From positions 1-50,198 of the forward strand of contig JABXJS010000080.1 in NCBI GenBank assembly GCA_013538855.1: 50,198 nucleotides of DNA, read 5' to 3'. The notes under the pieces were generated by a model, which searched no databases, was not told where the DNA came from, and saw only the letters and a program-made list of their open reading frames with translations. A program made the translations under genes and the position numbers. This DNA is from Herpetosiphonaceae bacterium (GTDB lineage: Bacteria > Chloroflexota > Chloroflexia > Chloroflexales > Herpetosiphonaceae). Positions 16,503-23,492 of the stretch are shown piece by piece (position 1 is the first letter of the stretch; each line of letters starts with the position of its first letter).

Positions 16503-17235
16503 GAGCTTCCTCCTGAACGCTGTACTCGCCACTCTTGAGGACTGGCTTGGGCAGATTACCCTCCAAGACGCGCTCGTCGGCGCTGCGCTCGCCCATGCCG
16601 CCAAGGGCCGGGCTGACAAACGGGGCCATCTTCGGCAGGCCGCCAACAGGATCAGCAGTGCCGGGGAAGCCGGGCACCTCGAGGCCCTCTGCGCCAAACA
16701 CTGGCACAGGGAACTCGTTGGGGCCATGCTCGGTGCCATACCAGCGCACCTTGCCAAACGACTGGACGTCGATTTGGCTCTGCAGCGTCATCAGGGCGTG
16801 CAGCAGTGCCTCTGGCCGTGGTGGGCAGCCGGGAATGTACACATCGACTGGCACGTACAGATCGACGCCACGCACCACGTTGTAGCCATCGCGGAAGGGG
16901 CCGCCCGATGTCGCGCATGCGCCCATGGAGATGACATAGCGTGGCTCTGGCATCTGGTTGAACAGGCGCACCACCTGCGGCACCATCTTCTTGGTCACCG
17001 TGCCTGCTACAATCATGACATCAGCCTGGCGCGGCGAGGCGCGGAATAGCTCCGAGCCAAAGCGCGAGATATCATAGCGCGACGCTGCCGCCGCGATCAT
17101 CTCGATAGCGCAGCATGCCAGCCCAAATTGCATCGGCCAAACCGATGAGCGGCGACCCCAGTTGTACAGTTTGTTAAGCGTACTGAACAGAACACCTTGC
17201 TGTTCAAGATCGATTTGCGTTTGCAGATCGCTCAT
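16492..17235 (-). CDS. nuoB: NADH-quinone oxidoreductase subunit B
   Basis: A 247-residue subunit that holds the terminal [4Fe-4S] cluster N2. The four ligands are visible: the adjacent Cys41-Cys42 in GLACCAIE, Cys107 in SMGACA and Cys137 in IPGCPPRPE. The [15 protein letters not shown] segment is also typical. A C-terminal tail of about 70 residues beyond the usual end is rich in Pro/Gly/Glu and has no recognised domain. GGAGG lies 7 nt before the ATG at 17235. The presence of intact NuoB, C and D shows that the quinone-reducing core is complete. Confidence 0.97.
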   Translation of the reverse strand: MSDLQTQIDLEQQGVLFSTLNKLYNWGRRSSVWPMQFGLACCAIEMIAAAASRYDISRFGSELFRASPRQADVMIVAGTVTKKMVPQVVRLFNQMPEPRYVISMGACATSGGPFRDGYNVVRGVDLYVPVDVYIPGCPPRPEALLHALMTLQSQIDVQSFGKVRWYGTEHGPNEFPVPVFGAEGLEVPGFPGTADPVGGLPKMAPFVSPALGGMGERSADERVLEGNLPKPVLKSGEYSVQEEAHAH

Positions 17236-17284
17236 TGTCTATCCTCCACCCAATCTGGGCTGTGCGACTAGCTGCGGAGCGAGG

Positions 17285-17641
17285 TTAGATCCACTCCAGC
17301 GCGCCTTTCTTCCATGCGTAGACTAGGCCTACGGTCAAGATCATGAGGAAGATCCCCATTTCAATCAAGGCAAAAAGACCTAGCTGCCCATACGCAACCG
17401 CCCAGGGATACAGAAATACAGTTTCAATATCGAAGATCACGAAGGCGAGGGCATATAGGTAGTACTGAACTTTAAATTGCACCCAGATTTCGCCAATTGC
17501 TTCGAGGCCACACTCATAGGTTGAAAGTTTGACTTCTGAAGGGCGGTTGGGGCGAATGATTGCCGAGATAATGAGCGGCAATAGGGGAAAGGTGATCGCT
17601 GCTACTGTGAAGATCCCAATGAATGCATAGGTTGAAAGCAT
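17285..17641 (-). CDS. nuoA: NADH-quinone oxidoreductase subunit A
   Basis: A 118-residue, three-helix membrane subunit (Nqo7/ND3) and the first gene of the operon. It has the family stretches [24 protein letters not shown] and [12 protein letters not shown]; the Cys in YECG is the conserved loop cysteine. The frame extends upstream to 17716, but the ATG at 17641, beginning MLSTYAF, has AGGAGA 7 nt before it and matches the family N-terminus. The promoter candidate at 17763-17791 gives a leader of about 110 nt. Confidence 0.96.
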   Translation of the reverse strand: MLSTYAFIGIFTVAAITFPLLPLIISAIIRPNRPSEVKLSTYECGLEAIGEIWVQFKVQYYLYALAFVIFDIETVFLYPWAVAYGQLGLFALIEMGIFLMILTVGLVYAWKKGALEWI

Positions 17642-17762
17642 GTGTCTTTCTCCTGCATAAACAGCGCCCTTGCTGCGCTGCATGACACACATAAACAGCG
17701 AGATGGAGTAATCCACCCTCGCTGAATTTAAATAGTGTGACTACCATGTGCGGCTTTTGAGA

Positions 17763-17791
17763 AGTATATCACAGGCGCACAGGGCTGGCAA
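17763..17791 (-). promoter_or_regulatory. Promoter of the nuo operon
   Basis: On the minus strand TTGCCA (17786-17791) and TATACT (17763-17768) are spaced by 17 bp, a good sigma70-type promoter and the best in the 265-bp gap upstream of nuoA. Transcription would start near 17756. Confidence 0.6.
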
Positions 17792-17809
17792 ATAAGCCCA
17801 AGCGTATTC

Positions 17810-17877
17810 CAGACCGCTCTCAGGGCTAGCTAGGGCGTGCTTGACAGGGGGAGGTGATGTCGGCTGAGGGCGGTCTG
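17810..17877. repeat. Imperfect inverted repeat upstream of nuo
   Basis: Arms 17810-17823 and 17864-17877 are complementary at 13 of 14 positions and enclose 40 bp. The structure lies between the FhaB-like stop (17907) and the nuo promoter. It could end transcription of the FHA genes, but it has no T-run and a long loop. Confidence 0.45.
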
Positions 17878-17906
17878 TGGTGTGGCTATGACCACCCTCA
17901 TGGGGT

Positions 17907-18377
17907 TCAGCGCGCGAGCTTAAGCTCTACCCGGCCCACGCGCACGATATCGCCGTAGGTCACTGGGGTTGCATCACGCACTTCAATGTCGTTGATAAAG
18001 GTGCCATTGGTTGAGTGCTGGTCCTCCAGCCACCAGTTATCGCCGCGCCACTCCAGCAGGGCATGCTCTGACGAGAGAAAGCTGTCGTTGAGCGCGATGT
18101 CGGTGTCTGGGCGTCGACCGATCACGTTAATGGGGCCAAGCTCGAAGGCATAGCCAGTCTCAAGGTTGGTGGCACCAGGGCTGATCACAATCAGCTTGCC
18201 ATATTGGTTCGTGCTAACACTGCGTGCACTTATGGTGTTGCTGGTTCCGGCAACCTGTAGCTCGCGGCGTAGCACGCGCACGACCTGATACAGAAAAAAG
18301 TACAAGAAGAAAACGACCCCTATTCGCAACAGGAGAATGACAAAGTCCAACGTAGCGCCAGTGACGGTATCGAACAT
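17907..18377 (-). CDS. FHA-domain membrane protein, FhaB-like
   Basis: A 156-residue protein with one N-terminal transmembrane helix (about residues 10-35, with aromatic-rich FFLYFFLYQ), a short basic linker and a C-terminal forkhead-associated domain. The FHA signature residues are present: a GRR loop, the SSEHA segment and HSTNGTFIND. FHA domains bind phosphothreonine, so this is a likely reader of the products of Hanks-type kinases such as the one at 2135-4075. The ATG at 18377 shares one base with the stop of the upstream FhaA-like gene and has GAGGAGG just upstream. A TTG at 18380 is an in-frame alternative. The pair resembles actinobacterial FhaA-FhaB, without the adjacent kinase, phosphatase or rodA/pbpA genes. 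Confidence 0.88.
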   Translation of the reverse strand: MFDTVTGATLDFVILLLRIGVVFFLYFFLYQVVRVLRRELQVAGTSNTISARSVSTNQYGKLIVISPGATNLETGYAFELGPINVIGRRPDTDIALNDSFLSSEHALLEWRGDNWWLEDQHSTNGTFINDIEVRDATPVTYGDIVRVGRVELKLAR

Positions 18378-19105
18378 CAAGCCTCCTCAAAACGCAGTTC
18401 TAGGCCACCAAGCGAGATAATATCGCCATGGCGCAGATCACGCTCTTGCACAGGGTCGCCGTTGACAAACGTTCCATTCGTTGAGTGCAGGTCGTTCACC
18501 CAGAAGCGCCGTGCGCGATAGCGGATCTGCGCATGCTCGCGCGAGACGCGGCTATCCTCTAGGATGACATCGTTGTTGAGCGCACGTCCAAGATTGAGCA
18601 CCGATGCAGCGAGTGGAATGCGATGCTCGCCTTGGTCGGTGTAGAGGATCAGGGTGGCGCTAGGCTGACTGGGCGCTGGTCGCGGGCCGCTGTCGATGGA
18701 CATCATCTGGGTGTGCCCGCCAAGATGGCTTGAGGTCGCCTCGGTCATCTGTCCGGTGACCATAATCGAGCGCTGCTTGACACTTGGATCGCCAATCAGC
18801 TCAACCTTGGGATAGTTGAGCATGCTGAACCCACGCTCTTTCGCCAGCTCGGCTAGATAGCGCGCCATCTCTTGCTCTAGGTTCTGGCGCACTGGCTCGA
18901 ATGCGGCGAAGTCATCAGGGTGCAGGTGTGCCTGATAGTTATTGGGCACAATGATGCGTCCGAGACTGATCGTCTGCTGACTCTCCATGGCCCGCTCTAG
19001 GCGCTTGCCAATTTCAGCTGGCTGAATTGGGCTGCGAAACAGCCGGGCAACATTGCCCTCGACCATCCCTTCCATAAATGATTCAAAACGCGATAGTGCA
19101 CTCAT
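18377..19105 (-). CDS. DUF3662 plus FHA-domain protein, FhaA-like
   Basis: A 242-residue cytoplasmic protein. Residues 1-115 match the DUF3662 (FhaA N-terminal) type, with FESFMEGMVEGNVARLF, the PAEIGKRLERAME segment and VPNNYQAHLHPDDFAAFEP. A Ser/Pro-rich linker leads to a C-terminal FHA domain with NLGRALNNDVIL, VSREHAQI and HSTNGTFVNG. In actinobacteria FhaA binds phosphorylated partners linked to cell-wall synthesis; the same role here is inferred. The ATG at 19105 has GGAG 7 nt upstream. Translation is coupled to the FhaB-like gene by the overlapping TGATG. Confidence 0.9.
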   Translation of the reverse strand: MSALSRFESFMEGMVEGNVARLFRSPIQPAEIGKRLERAMESQQTISLGRIIVPNNYQAHLHPDDFAAFEPVRQNLEQEMARYLAELAKERGFSMLNYPKVELIGDPSVKQRSIMVTGQMTEATSSHLGGHTQMMSIDSGPRPAPSQPSATLILYTDQGEHRIPLAASVLNLGRALNNDVILEDSRVSREHAQIRYRARRFWVNDLHSTNGTFVNGDPVQERDLRHGDIISLGGLELRFEEA

Positions 19106-19229
19106 GGTCTTTCTCCAGCAAAAAAACGCCGCTGCTACGATGGGTGTTGTTCAAGAATCGCGCCACCTCACGTTGCTGGGCATAGCGTATAGCCTGTAGT
19201 CGGCGTATCAGCTCGCCGCGCTGCTAGCA

Positions 19230-19249
19230 GCTTGCGCATAGGCGCAAGC
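19230..19249 (-). terminator. Hairpin downstream of the tsaE-tsaB genes
   Basis: A perfect 8-bp stem with a 4-nt loop (19230-19237 with 19242-19249) lies 7 nt after the tsaB stop. No T-run follows on the minus strand, so termination may be partial or factor-dependent. Confidence 0.45.
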
Positions 19250-19255
19250 ACAGCC

Positions 19256-19930
19256 TCACTCAGCGGCTTTTTCCCGCACAGGCTGCCCAAGATACTGTGG
19301 CTCTAGGGTTATCGGATCATCGCGCTCGCCTGCCTGTAGGCGTAGCCAGGCTAGCTCAGCTAAATAGCCGCTGCGGCGTGCTCCCAAGGCGGGTGTGGGC
19401 ACGACGACCCCATCGCCGCGAGCTGCGTTGATCTCTGCTGCGAGCCGCACATCGATGTCGCCGCATACAAGTGCCAACTCGGGCAATTGGTCGATAAGCT
19501 CGCGACGGCTGACGTTTCGCTCTGCCCCAACGCGGCTCCACGAGCGGCGCAGACGGTACTCGGCCACCGCATAGCGGTCACGGCCAAGGCGAATCACCGG
19601 CACAACAATGCGCCCTGTGCGCTGATGCGGGTAGGCCAGCACATCAAGGCTGCTGATGCCGAGCAGCGGTAGATTGGCGGCCAGCGCAATCCCCTTCGCG
19701 CTGCTTAGCCCAACCCGCAGCCCGCTCCAGGAGCCTGGGCCAAGCGCCACGGCTACGCCGGTTAGCTCATCCATGTTGCGACCTAGATTCTGGAGAAACT
19801 GATGGGCCTGCTGCAAAACTTGGGCGGAGTGGTTGCGCCCCACGAGCCATGTGGCCTCGGCGAGCAAGCCTTTTTGCGTGTAAAGCGCAACCCCTGCATA
19901 ATCGTTGGTTGTATCAAGCGCCAGTAACAT
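19256..19930 (-). CDS. tsaB: tRNA t6A synthesis protein TsaB
   Basis: A 224-residue member of the TsaB (YeaZ) family of the ASKHA fold, needed to make N6-threonylcarbamoyladenosine at position 37 of ANN-decoding tRNAs; it acts with TsaD and TsaE in the cytoplasm. The N-terminal LALDTTNDYAGVALY, the central ALGPGSWSGLRVGLSSAKG (GPGSFTGLRIG in most homologues) and LLGISSLDVLA mark the family. Like other TsaB proteins it lacks the metal-binding His residues of TsaD. It lies 4 nt downstream of tsaE, a common operon pair. tsaD is not in the window. Confidence 0.93.
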   Translation of the reverse strand: MLLALDTTNDYAGVALYTQKGLLAEATWLVGRNHSAQVLQQAHQFLQNLGRNMDELTGVAVALGPGSWSGLRVGLSSAKGIALAANLPLLGISSLDVLAYPHQRTGRIVVPVIRLGRDRYAVAEYRLRRSWSRVGAERNVSRRELIDQLPELALVCGDIDVRLAAEINAARGDGVVVPTPALGARRSGYLAELAWLRLQAGERDDPITLEPQYLGQPVREKAAE

Positions 19931-19934
19931 ACGG

Positions 19935-20462
19935 CTATTTACCTGCTATGATTGCCCGCAGCTGCTCCACGAGCTGGCGGTAGTGCTCGCCATGGGGCGT
20001 GATGCGTAACAAGCGTTTCGTTTCGGAAAGGTGATCAATCTGTATCGCGAGATAATCGGCGGGCAGCGCTTGATCGAGGCGCTCGGCCCACTCGACAATA
20101 CAGACTGCATCGGTGTCCCACAGCTCCTCTAGGCCTATCGAGTTGAAGTCGGTTGTCTCGCCCTCCAAGCGATACAGATCGATATGGTTAATGCGCTGGC
20201 GATCATGGGCGCGATCGCCGGTGTAGTTATTGACAAGCACAAACGTTGGGCTGGTGACATCGGCCTGATCAACACCAAAGGCTTCGCAGAGGCCCTTGGT
20301 GAAGTGGGTTTTGCCCACACCAAACGTACCAAAGAGCAACACGAGGTCGCCTGGCTGGAGCAGCGAGCCGATCCACCCACCGATGCGAATCGTATGGGTT
20401 GGGCTGTGGCTGATAAGATCAACGCTGGATGGGTCCAGCACGGCAGAAATACGTCCTTTCAT
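19935..20462 (-). CDS. tsaE: tRNA t6A synthesis ATPase TsaE
   Basis: A 175-residue P-loop ATPase of the TsaE (YjeE) family that drives turnover of the TsaBD complex. The Walker A is GTFGVGKTHFTKG; then come SPTFVLVNNY, the NHIDLYRLEG stretch and the late CIVEWAERL, all in the family order. Two ATGs are possible. The one at 20480 gives six extra residues but lies inside a promoter candidate whose -10 (TACAAT, 20469-20474) points to a transcript start at about 20462, so the ATG at 20462 may be read from a leaderless mRNA. No Shine-Dalgarno is visible for either. Confidence 0.93.
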   Translation of the reverse strand: MKGRISAVLDPSSVDLISHSPTHTIRIGGWIGSLLQPGDLVLLFGTFGVGKTHFTKGLCEAFGVDQADVTSPTFVLVNNYTGDRAHDRQRINHIDLYRLEGETTDFNSIGLEELWDTDAVCIVEWAERLDQALPADYLAIQIDHLSETKRLLRITPHGEHYRQLVEQLRAIIAGK

Positions 20463-20468
20463 GGCGTT

Positions 20469-20496
20469 ATTGTAGCACATGCTTGCGTTCCGACAA
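20469..20496 (-). promoter_or_regulatory. Promoter of tsaE-tsaB, possibly leaderless
   Basis: On the minus strand TTGTCG (20491-20496) is followed after 16 bp by TACAAT (20469-20474). The expected start of transcription coincides with the tsaE ATG at 20462. Confidence 0.5.
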
Positions 20497-20516
20497 TGCT
20501 CTACCAGAGGGAATTA

Positions 20517-20525
20517 TGGTATACT
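20517..20525 (+). promoter_or_regulatory. Extended -10 promoter, divergent to tsaE
   Basis: TGG followed by TATACT (20517-20525) is an extended -10 element 56 bp before the phosphoesterase ATG. No clear -35 box was seen. Confidence 0.45.
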
Positions 20526-20581
20526 TGGCCTAGGTGGATTGGCTGCATTGGAGCGGTCAGGTCAGTGTAAAGCGAGGTGCG

Positions 20582-21238
20582 ATGCGGCTCCTAACGGTCA
20601 GTGATGAAGTTATTGAACGATTGCAGTCGCCCAGCTTGCCTGCGCTTGTCGGTGCAGTTGACGCAATTATTGGGTGTGGCGATCTGCCGCCCTCGTACCT
20701 CGAACATCTTGTGACCGTATTGCATGTGCCCTGCTTCTATGTCCACGGCAACCACGACGCACCAGAGCTGCGCGCCGATGGCTCGCGCTTGCTGAAGCCA
20801 CGCGGCTGTGATGAACTGAACCTGCGCGTGGTTAACCTGAACGGCCTGCTGATCGCTGGCATCGATGGGGTGCTGTGGTATCGCGATGGGGATTTTCAAT
20901 ATAGCGAGCGAGCATGGTTCTGGCGCTTGAAGCTGCTGGCGCTGCGGGTGTTCTTGGCACAGCAGCGCTACGGCCGCAAGCTCGATCTGCTGGTCACGCA
21001 CACACCGCCGCAGGGGTTGCACGATGGGCCAGGCGCACACCGTGGCCCGCTGGCGCTGCGCCGCTTTATCGAGCGCGTTCAGCCGCGCTATGTCCTACAC
21101 GGCCATGTCCATCTGAACTATGGCTATGGGGACCAAAGTCCCTTGCAGCATGCAGAAACCTTGATTATCAATACATGTGGCTACAAAATTGTCGAAATCG
21201 AGCCAGTGGAGGCCCTGCACAAAGTGAGTGTTGGATAG
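20582..21238 (+). CDS. Calcineurin-like metallophosphoesterase
   Basis: A 218-residue metallophosphoesterase. Motifs in order: an N-terminal SDEV in place of the usual D-x-H, then GCGDLP, the metal-bridging GNHD at about residue 58, THTPPQG, and the final HGHVH. The first-motif His is replaced by Val, which may affect one metal site, as in some phosphodiesterase subfamilies. Substrate unknown. The longer frame from 20534 lacks family similarity at its front. The ATG at 20582 has a GAGG a few bases upstream and puts the first beta-strand at the N-terminus. The downstream hairpin at 21267-21296 separates it from the YciI gene. Confidence 0.85.
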   Translation: MRLLTVSDEVIERLQSPSLPALVGAVDAIIGCGDLPPSYLEHLVTVLHVPCFYVHGNHDAPELRADGSRLLKPRGCDELNLRVVNLNGLLIAGIDGVLWYRDGDFQYSERAWFWRLKLLALRVFLAQQRYGRKLDLLVTHTPPQGLHDGPGAHRGPLALRRFIERVQPRYVLHGHVHLNYGYGDQSPLQHAETLIINTCGYKIVEIEPVEALHKVSVG

Positions 21239-21266
21239 GTAGCCATCCCATGCCTGTAGTCTACGT

Positions 21267-21296
21267 CGACGCTCTTCATGGGCGTCGTTTTGTTTT
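21267..21296 (+). terminator. Intrinsic terminator after phosphoesterase gene
   Basis: An 8-bp stem with one G-T pair (21267-21274 with 21280-21287), a 5-nt loop and a TTTTGTTTT tract, 28 nt after the stop. This is a textbook intrinsic terminator. Confidence 0.8.
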
Positions 21297-21308
21297 GAGG
21301 AACTGATT

Positions 21309-21602
21309 ATGCTGACGTACTTGGTGACGCTAACGATCATCGTTGATCGTGCGATCTACGAGCCACACCTGCCGGATCACCTCGCCTATCTGGCGCAGCT
21401 CAAGGCCGCTGGTCATCTGCTGCTGTCAGGGCCGGCCACTGATCGGACAGGCGGCTTTGTGCTGCTGCGGGCCGCATCGCTTGAAGCTGCAACCGCTTTG
21501 GCGCAGGCCGATCCGCTGGTGCAGCGGGGCCTAGACCGCTTTGATATTCGCGAGTGGCGCATCACCGACGGGCAGCCTCAGCTCATTACTCCATCTACTT
21601 AG
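21309..21602 (+). CDS. YciI family protein
   Basis: A 97-residue single-domain protein of the YciI/YCII (dimeric alpha+beta barrel) family. Features: N-terminal strand YLVTLTIIV, the DHLAYLAQLKAAGHLLLSGP stretch with the conserved His, and the later ATALAQADPLVQRGL and EWRI segments. Enzyme activity is not established for most members. An extra frame reading at 21541 overlaps the end of this gene and is not its continuation. GAGG lies upstream of the ATG at 21309. The stop TAG overlaps the Shine-Dalgarno of the next gene, so the two genes are translationally linked. Confidence 0.85.
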   Translation: MLTYLVTLTIIVDRAIYEPHLPDHLAYLAQLKAAGHLLLSGPATDRTGGFVLLRAASLEAATALAQADPLVQRGLDRFDIREWRITDGQPQLITPST

Positions 21603-21612
21603 GAGGCCGCCA

Positions 21613-22941
21613 ATGGGCGAACAAACCTGGATCGATCAGCAGGTCAGCAGTGACTTTAGCCGGGCACGCTTGCGCTCGCTGCTCAATGGTGTGGTCGGCT
21701 ATCTGCGCCAGCAGCCGCAGGCACTCTTACCCTTCGAGGAAGTGCGCGCACGCATCAATATTCGCGGTCAGCACGATCGCGGCATTCAAACAGTGCCCTT
21801 AAGCGCAATTATCGGCAGCGAGGGCCGCTATAGCGACTTTGATCGCATGTTCTTGCCGCGGCACGAGGCCACCCGCGATCGCTGGAAGAACGTAGATCGC
21901 GCGCACTACCAGGACGTGATTCTGCCACCTGTCGAGCTGTATAAGCTCGGCGAGGTGTATTTTGTGCGCGATGGCAATCATCGCATCTCCGTGGCCCGCC
22001 AGCAGGATCAGCACTATATCGACGCGCACGTGATCGAGCTAGTCTGCGATGTGCCTGTGCACTCGGCGCTGACCACCAACGACCTAGAGGCGCTTGAGGA
22101 GCGCTCTGACTTCTTGGAGTGGACCAAGCTCAGCGAGCTGCGCCCCGATCAACAGATCGAGGTGACGCAGCCAGGCGGCTACCTGGAGCTTATTCGCCAT
22201 ATCAACGGCCACCGCTACTTCAAAAGCTTGGGTCTGGACCAAGAGCTAAGCTCAGAAGAGGCGGTGCTGAGCTGGTACGATACGATCTATCTGCCGCTCG
22301 TTGATGCGATTCGGCGCACGGGGGTGCTCGACGCCTTTCCTGGCCGCACGCCGACCGATTTGTACCTGTGGATCATGGATCACCGTCACTACCTGACGGA
22401 GGCTGAGGGCTTCGATCCTGGTGCGCAGGAGGCCGCGCTCGACTACACGCGCCACTTCGGCCAGCGCCGTGTTAGCTCGAAGCTGCCGCCGCCGCCATCT
22501 GTGGCAGAGATAGAGTTTTTGGCATGGTCGGGCCTTGGCCAGGCGCGCCCAAGCGTGCGTATTCCGCTAACTAAGGATCGCGACTACGCGCGGCTGCGCC
22601 AGCATATTCTCGATCATCAGTACTTCTTGGGCCAAAATCTGAAGCGCGATGTTGCGTTTGACGAGGCGGCGCTCAGCTGGTACGACACGGTCTACGAGCC
22701 AATTGTGCAGGCCGTGATTCAGCAGCATGTGCAGCATCTGTTTCCCAAGCACGCGCTCGGCGACCTGTACTTGCTGATCACCGAGCATCTGCACTATAAG
22801 CGTGATCAGGGCATCGAGATTGATCCACAAGAGGCGACGCGTGAGTATGCTGAGCTGTTTGGCCATGAGCGGGCCTCGCTGCTAACCGGTGTGCTGCACG
22901 GCGCGCGGCGGCTGATGCGGCTTGCCTTATCTGATGAATAG
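21613..22941 (+). CDS. ParB/sulfiredoxin-fold protein with duplicated C-terminal domain
   Basis: A 442-residue protein. Residues about 55-150 form a ParB/sulfiredoxin-like domain with the key stretch FVRDGNHRISVAR (117-129). The rest is an internal duplication: about 190-282 and 325-418 share the pattern Y-x-x-L-x-x-HI-x-x-H-x-YF, then AxLSWYDTxYxPxV, then DLYLxIxxHxHY. The repeats resemble the DUF4032 region seen in actinobacteria and Chloroflexi, but I cannot confirm it. ParB-fold proteins can bind nucleotides such as CTP or ATP; binding here is an inference from the DGNHR motif. AGGAGG (21601-21606) lies 6 nt before the ATG at 21613; an upstream extension of the frame to 21541 overlaps yciI and is not used. 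Confidence 0.75.
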   Translation: MGEQTWIDQQVSSDFSRARLRSLLNGVVGYLRQQPQALLPFEEVRARINIRGQHDRGIQTVPLSAIIGSEGRYSDFDRMFLPRHEATRDRWKNVDRAHYQDVILPPVELYKLGEVYFVRDGNHRISVARQQDQHYIDAHVIELVCDVPVHSALTTNDLEALEERSDFLEWTKLSELRPDQQIEVTQPGGYLELIRHINGHRYFKSLGLDQELSSEEAVLSWYDTIYLPLVDAIRRTGVLDAFPGRTPTDLYLWIMDHRHYLTEAEGFDPGAQEAALDYTRHFGQRRVSSKLPPPPSVAEIEFLAWSGLGQARPSVRIPLTKDRDYARLRQHILDHQYFLGQNLKRDVAFDEAALSWYDTVYEPIVQAVIQQHVQHLFPKHALGDLYLLITEHLHYKRDQGIEIDPQEATREYAELFGHERASLLTGVLHGARRLMRLALSDE

Positions 22942-22967
22942 ACGTAGGTATCTACGTTGGTCGCGCA

Positions 22968-22996
22968 CAAGGGATGTCACTCTGTGGCATCCCTTG
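22968..22996. terminator. Bidirectional hairpin between convergent genes
   Basis: A 12-bp stem with one G-T pair (22968-22979 with 22985-22996) and a 5-nt loop. It lies between the convergent stops at 22941 and 22977 and overlaps the thioesterase stop codon. GTGTTTGTG follows on the + strand. Confidence 0.65.
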
Positions 22997-23489
22997 GTGT
23001 TTGTGGGCGTGGGTGCACGATGGCGAAGGTGCCCTGGGCCAGCGCAATCAGCCGATCAGCGCTGTCGGTTACGCGGCTGGTGAGCAGGCCGAAGCGGCTG
23101 GTGCGCTCGATAAGCTCAGCGACAGCGAACAGGCGTCCGGCCACCACTGGGCGCAGATAGTTAATCTTCAGCTCGATGGTGGCGCAGCCAAGCGGGCGCT
23201 CAAGTGCGTTGTAGAAGGCTGCGCCCATGGCCGTATCAACCAAGGTGTAGGCAACGCCGCCATGAGCGATACCGGCCGGGTTATGCATGGCGCGGGTCAC
23301 ATCAAGATAGCATGCGGCATAGCCCGGCCGAACATCGGTGTACTGAATGCCGAGCAGCCACATCATTGGCCCGCCGTGGGGGGTGTGCTGCTGATAGCGC
23401 TGGAGCGCCTCAAGGGCTAGCTGCTGCTCGGCTGGACCAAGCTGAGCGAAGATGGCGCTGGCTTGCGCAGTGAGTGTGTCGTTGGTCAT
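22977..23489 (-). CDS. PaaI-family hotdog thioesterase
   Basis: A 170-residue hotdog-fold protein of the PaaI type, which hydrolyses acyl-CoA esters. The family's HGG-x-x-x-x-L-x-D active-site pattern is present as AHGGVAYTLVDTAMG, with the Asn in MHNPAGIAHGG also conserved. The first 40 residues are a helical extension beyond the core. Substrate preference cannot be read from sequence. The stop lies inside the hairpin at 22968-22996. The start at 23489 lies 3 nt after the transglycosylase stop, so the two genes are probably in one operon. Confidence 0.88.
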   Translation of the reverse strand: MTNDTLTAQASAIFAQLGPAEQQLALEALQRYQQHTPHGGPMMWLLGIQYTDVRPGYAACYLDVTRAMHNPAGIAHGGVAYTLVDTAMGAAFYNALERPLGCATIELKINYLRPVVAGRLFAVAELIERTSRFGLLTSRVTDSADRLIALAQGTFAIVHPRPQTPRDATE

Positions 23490-23492
23490 AGT

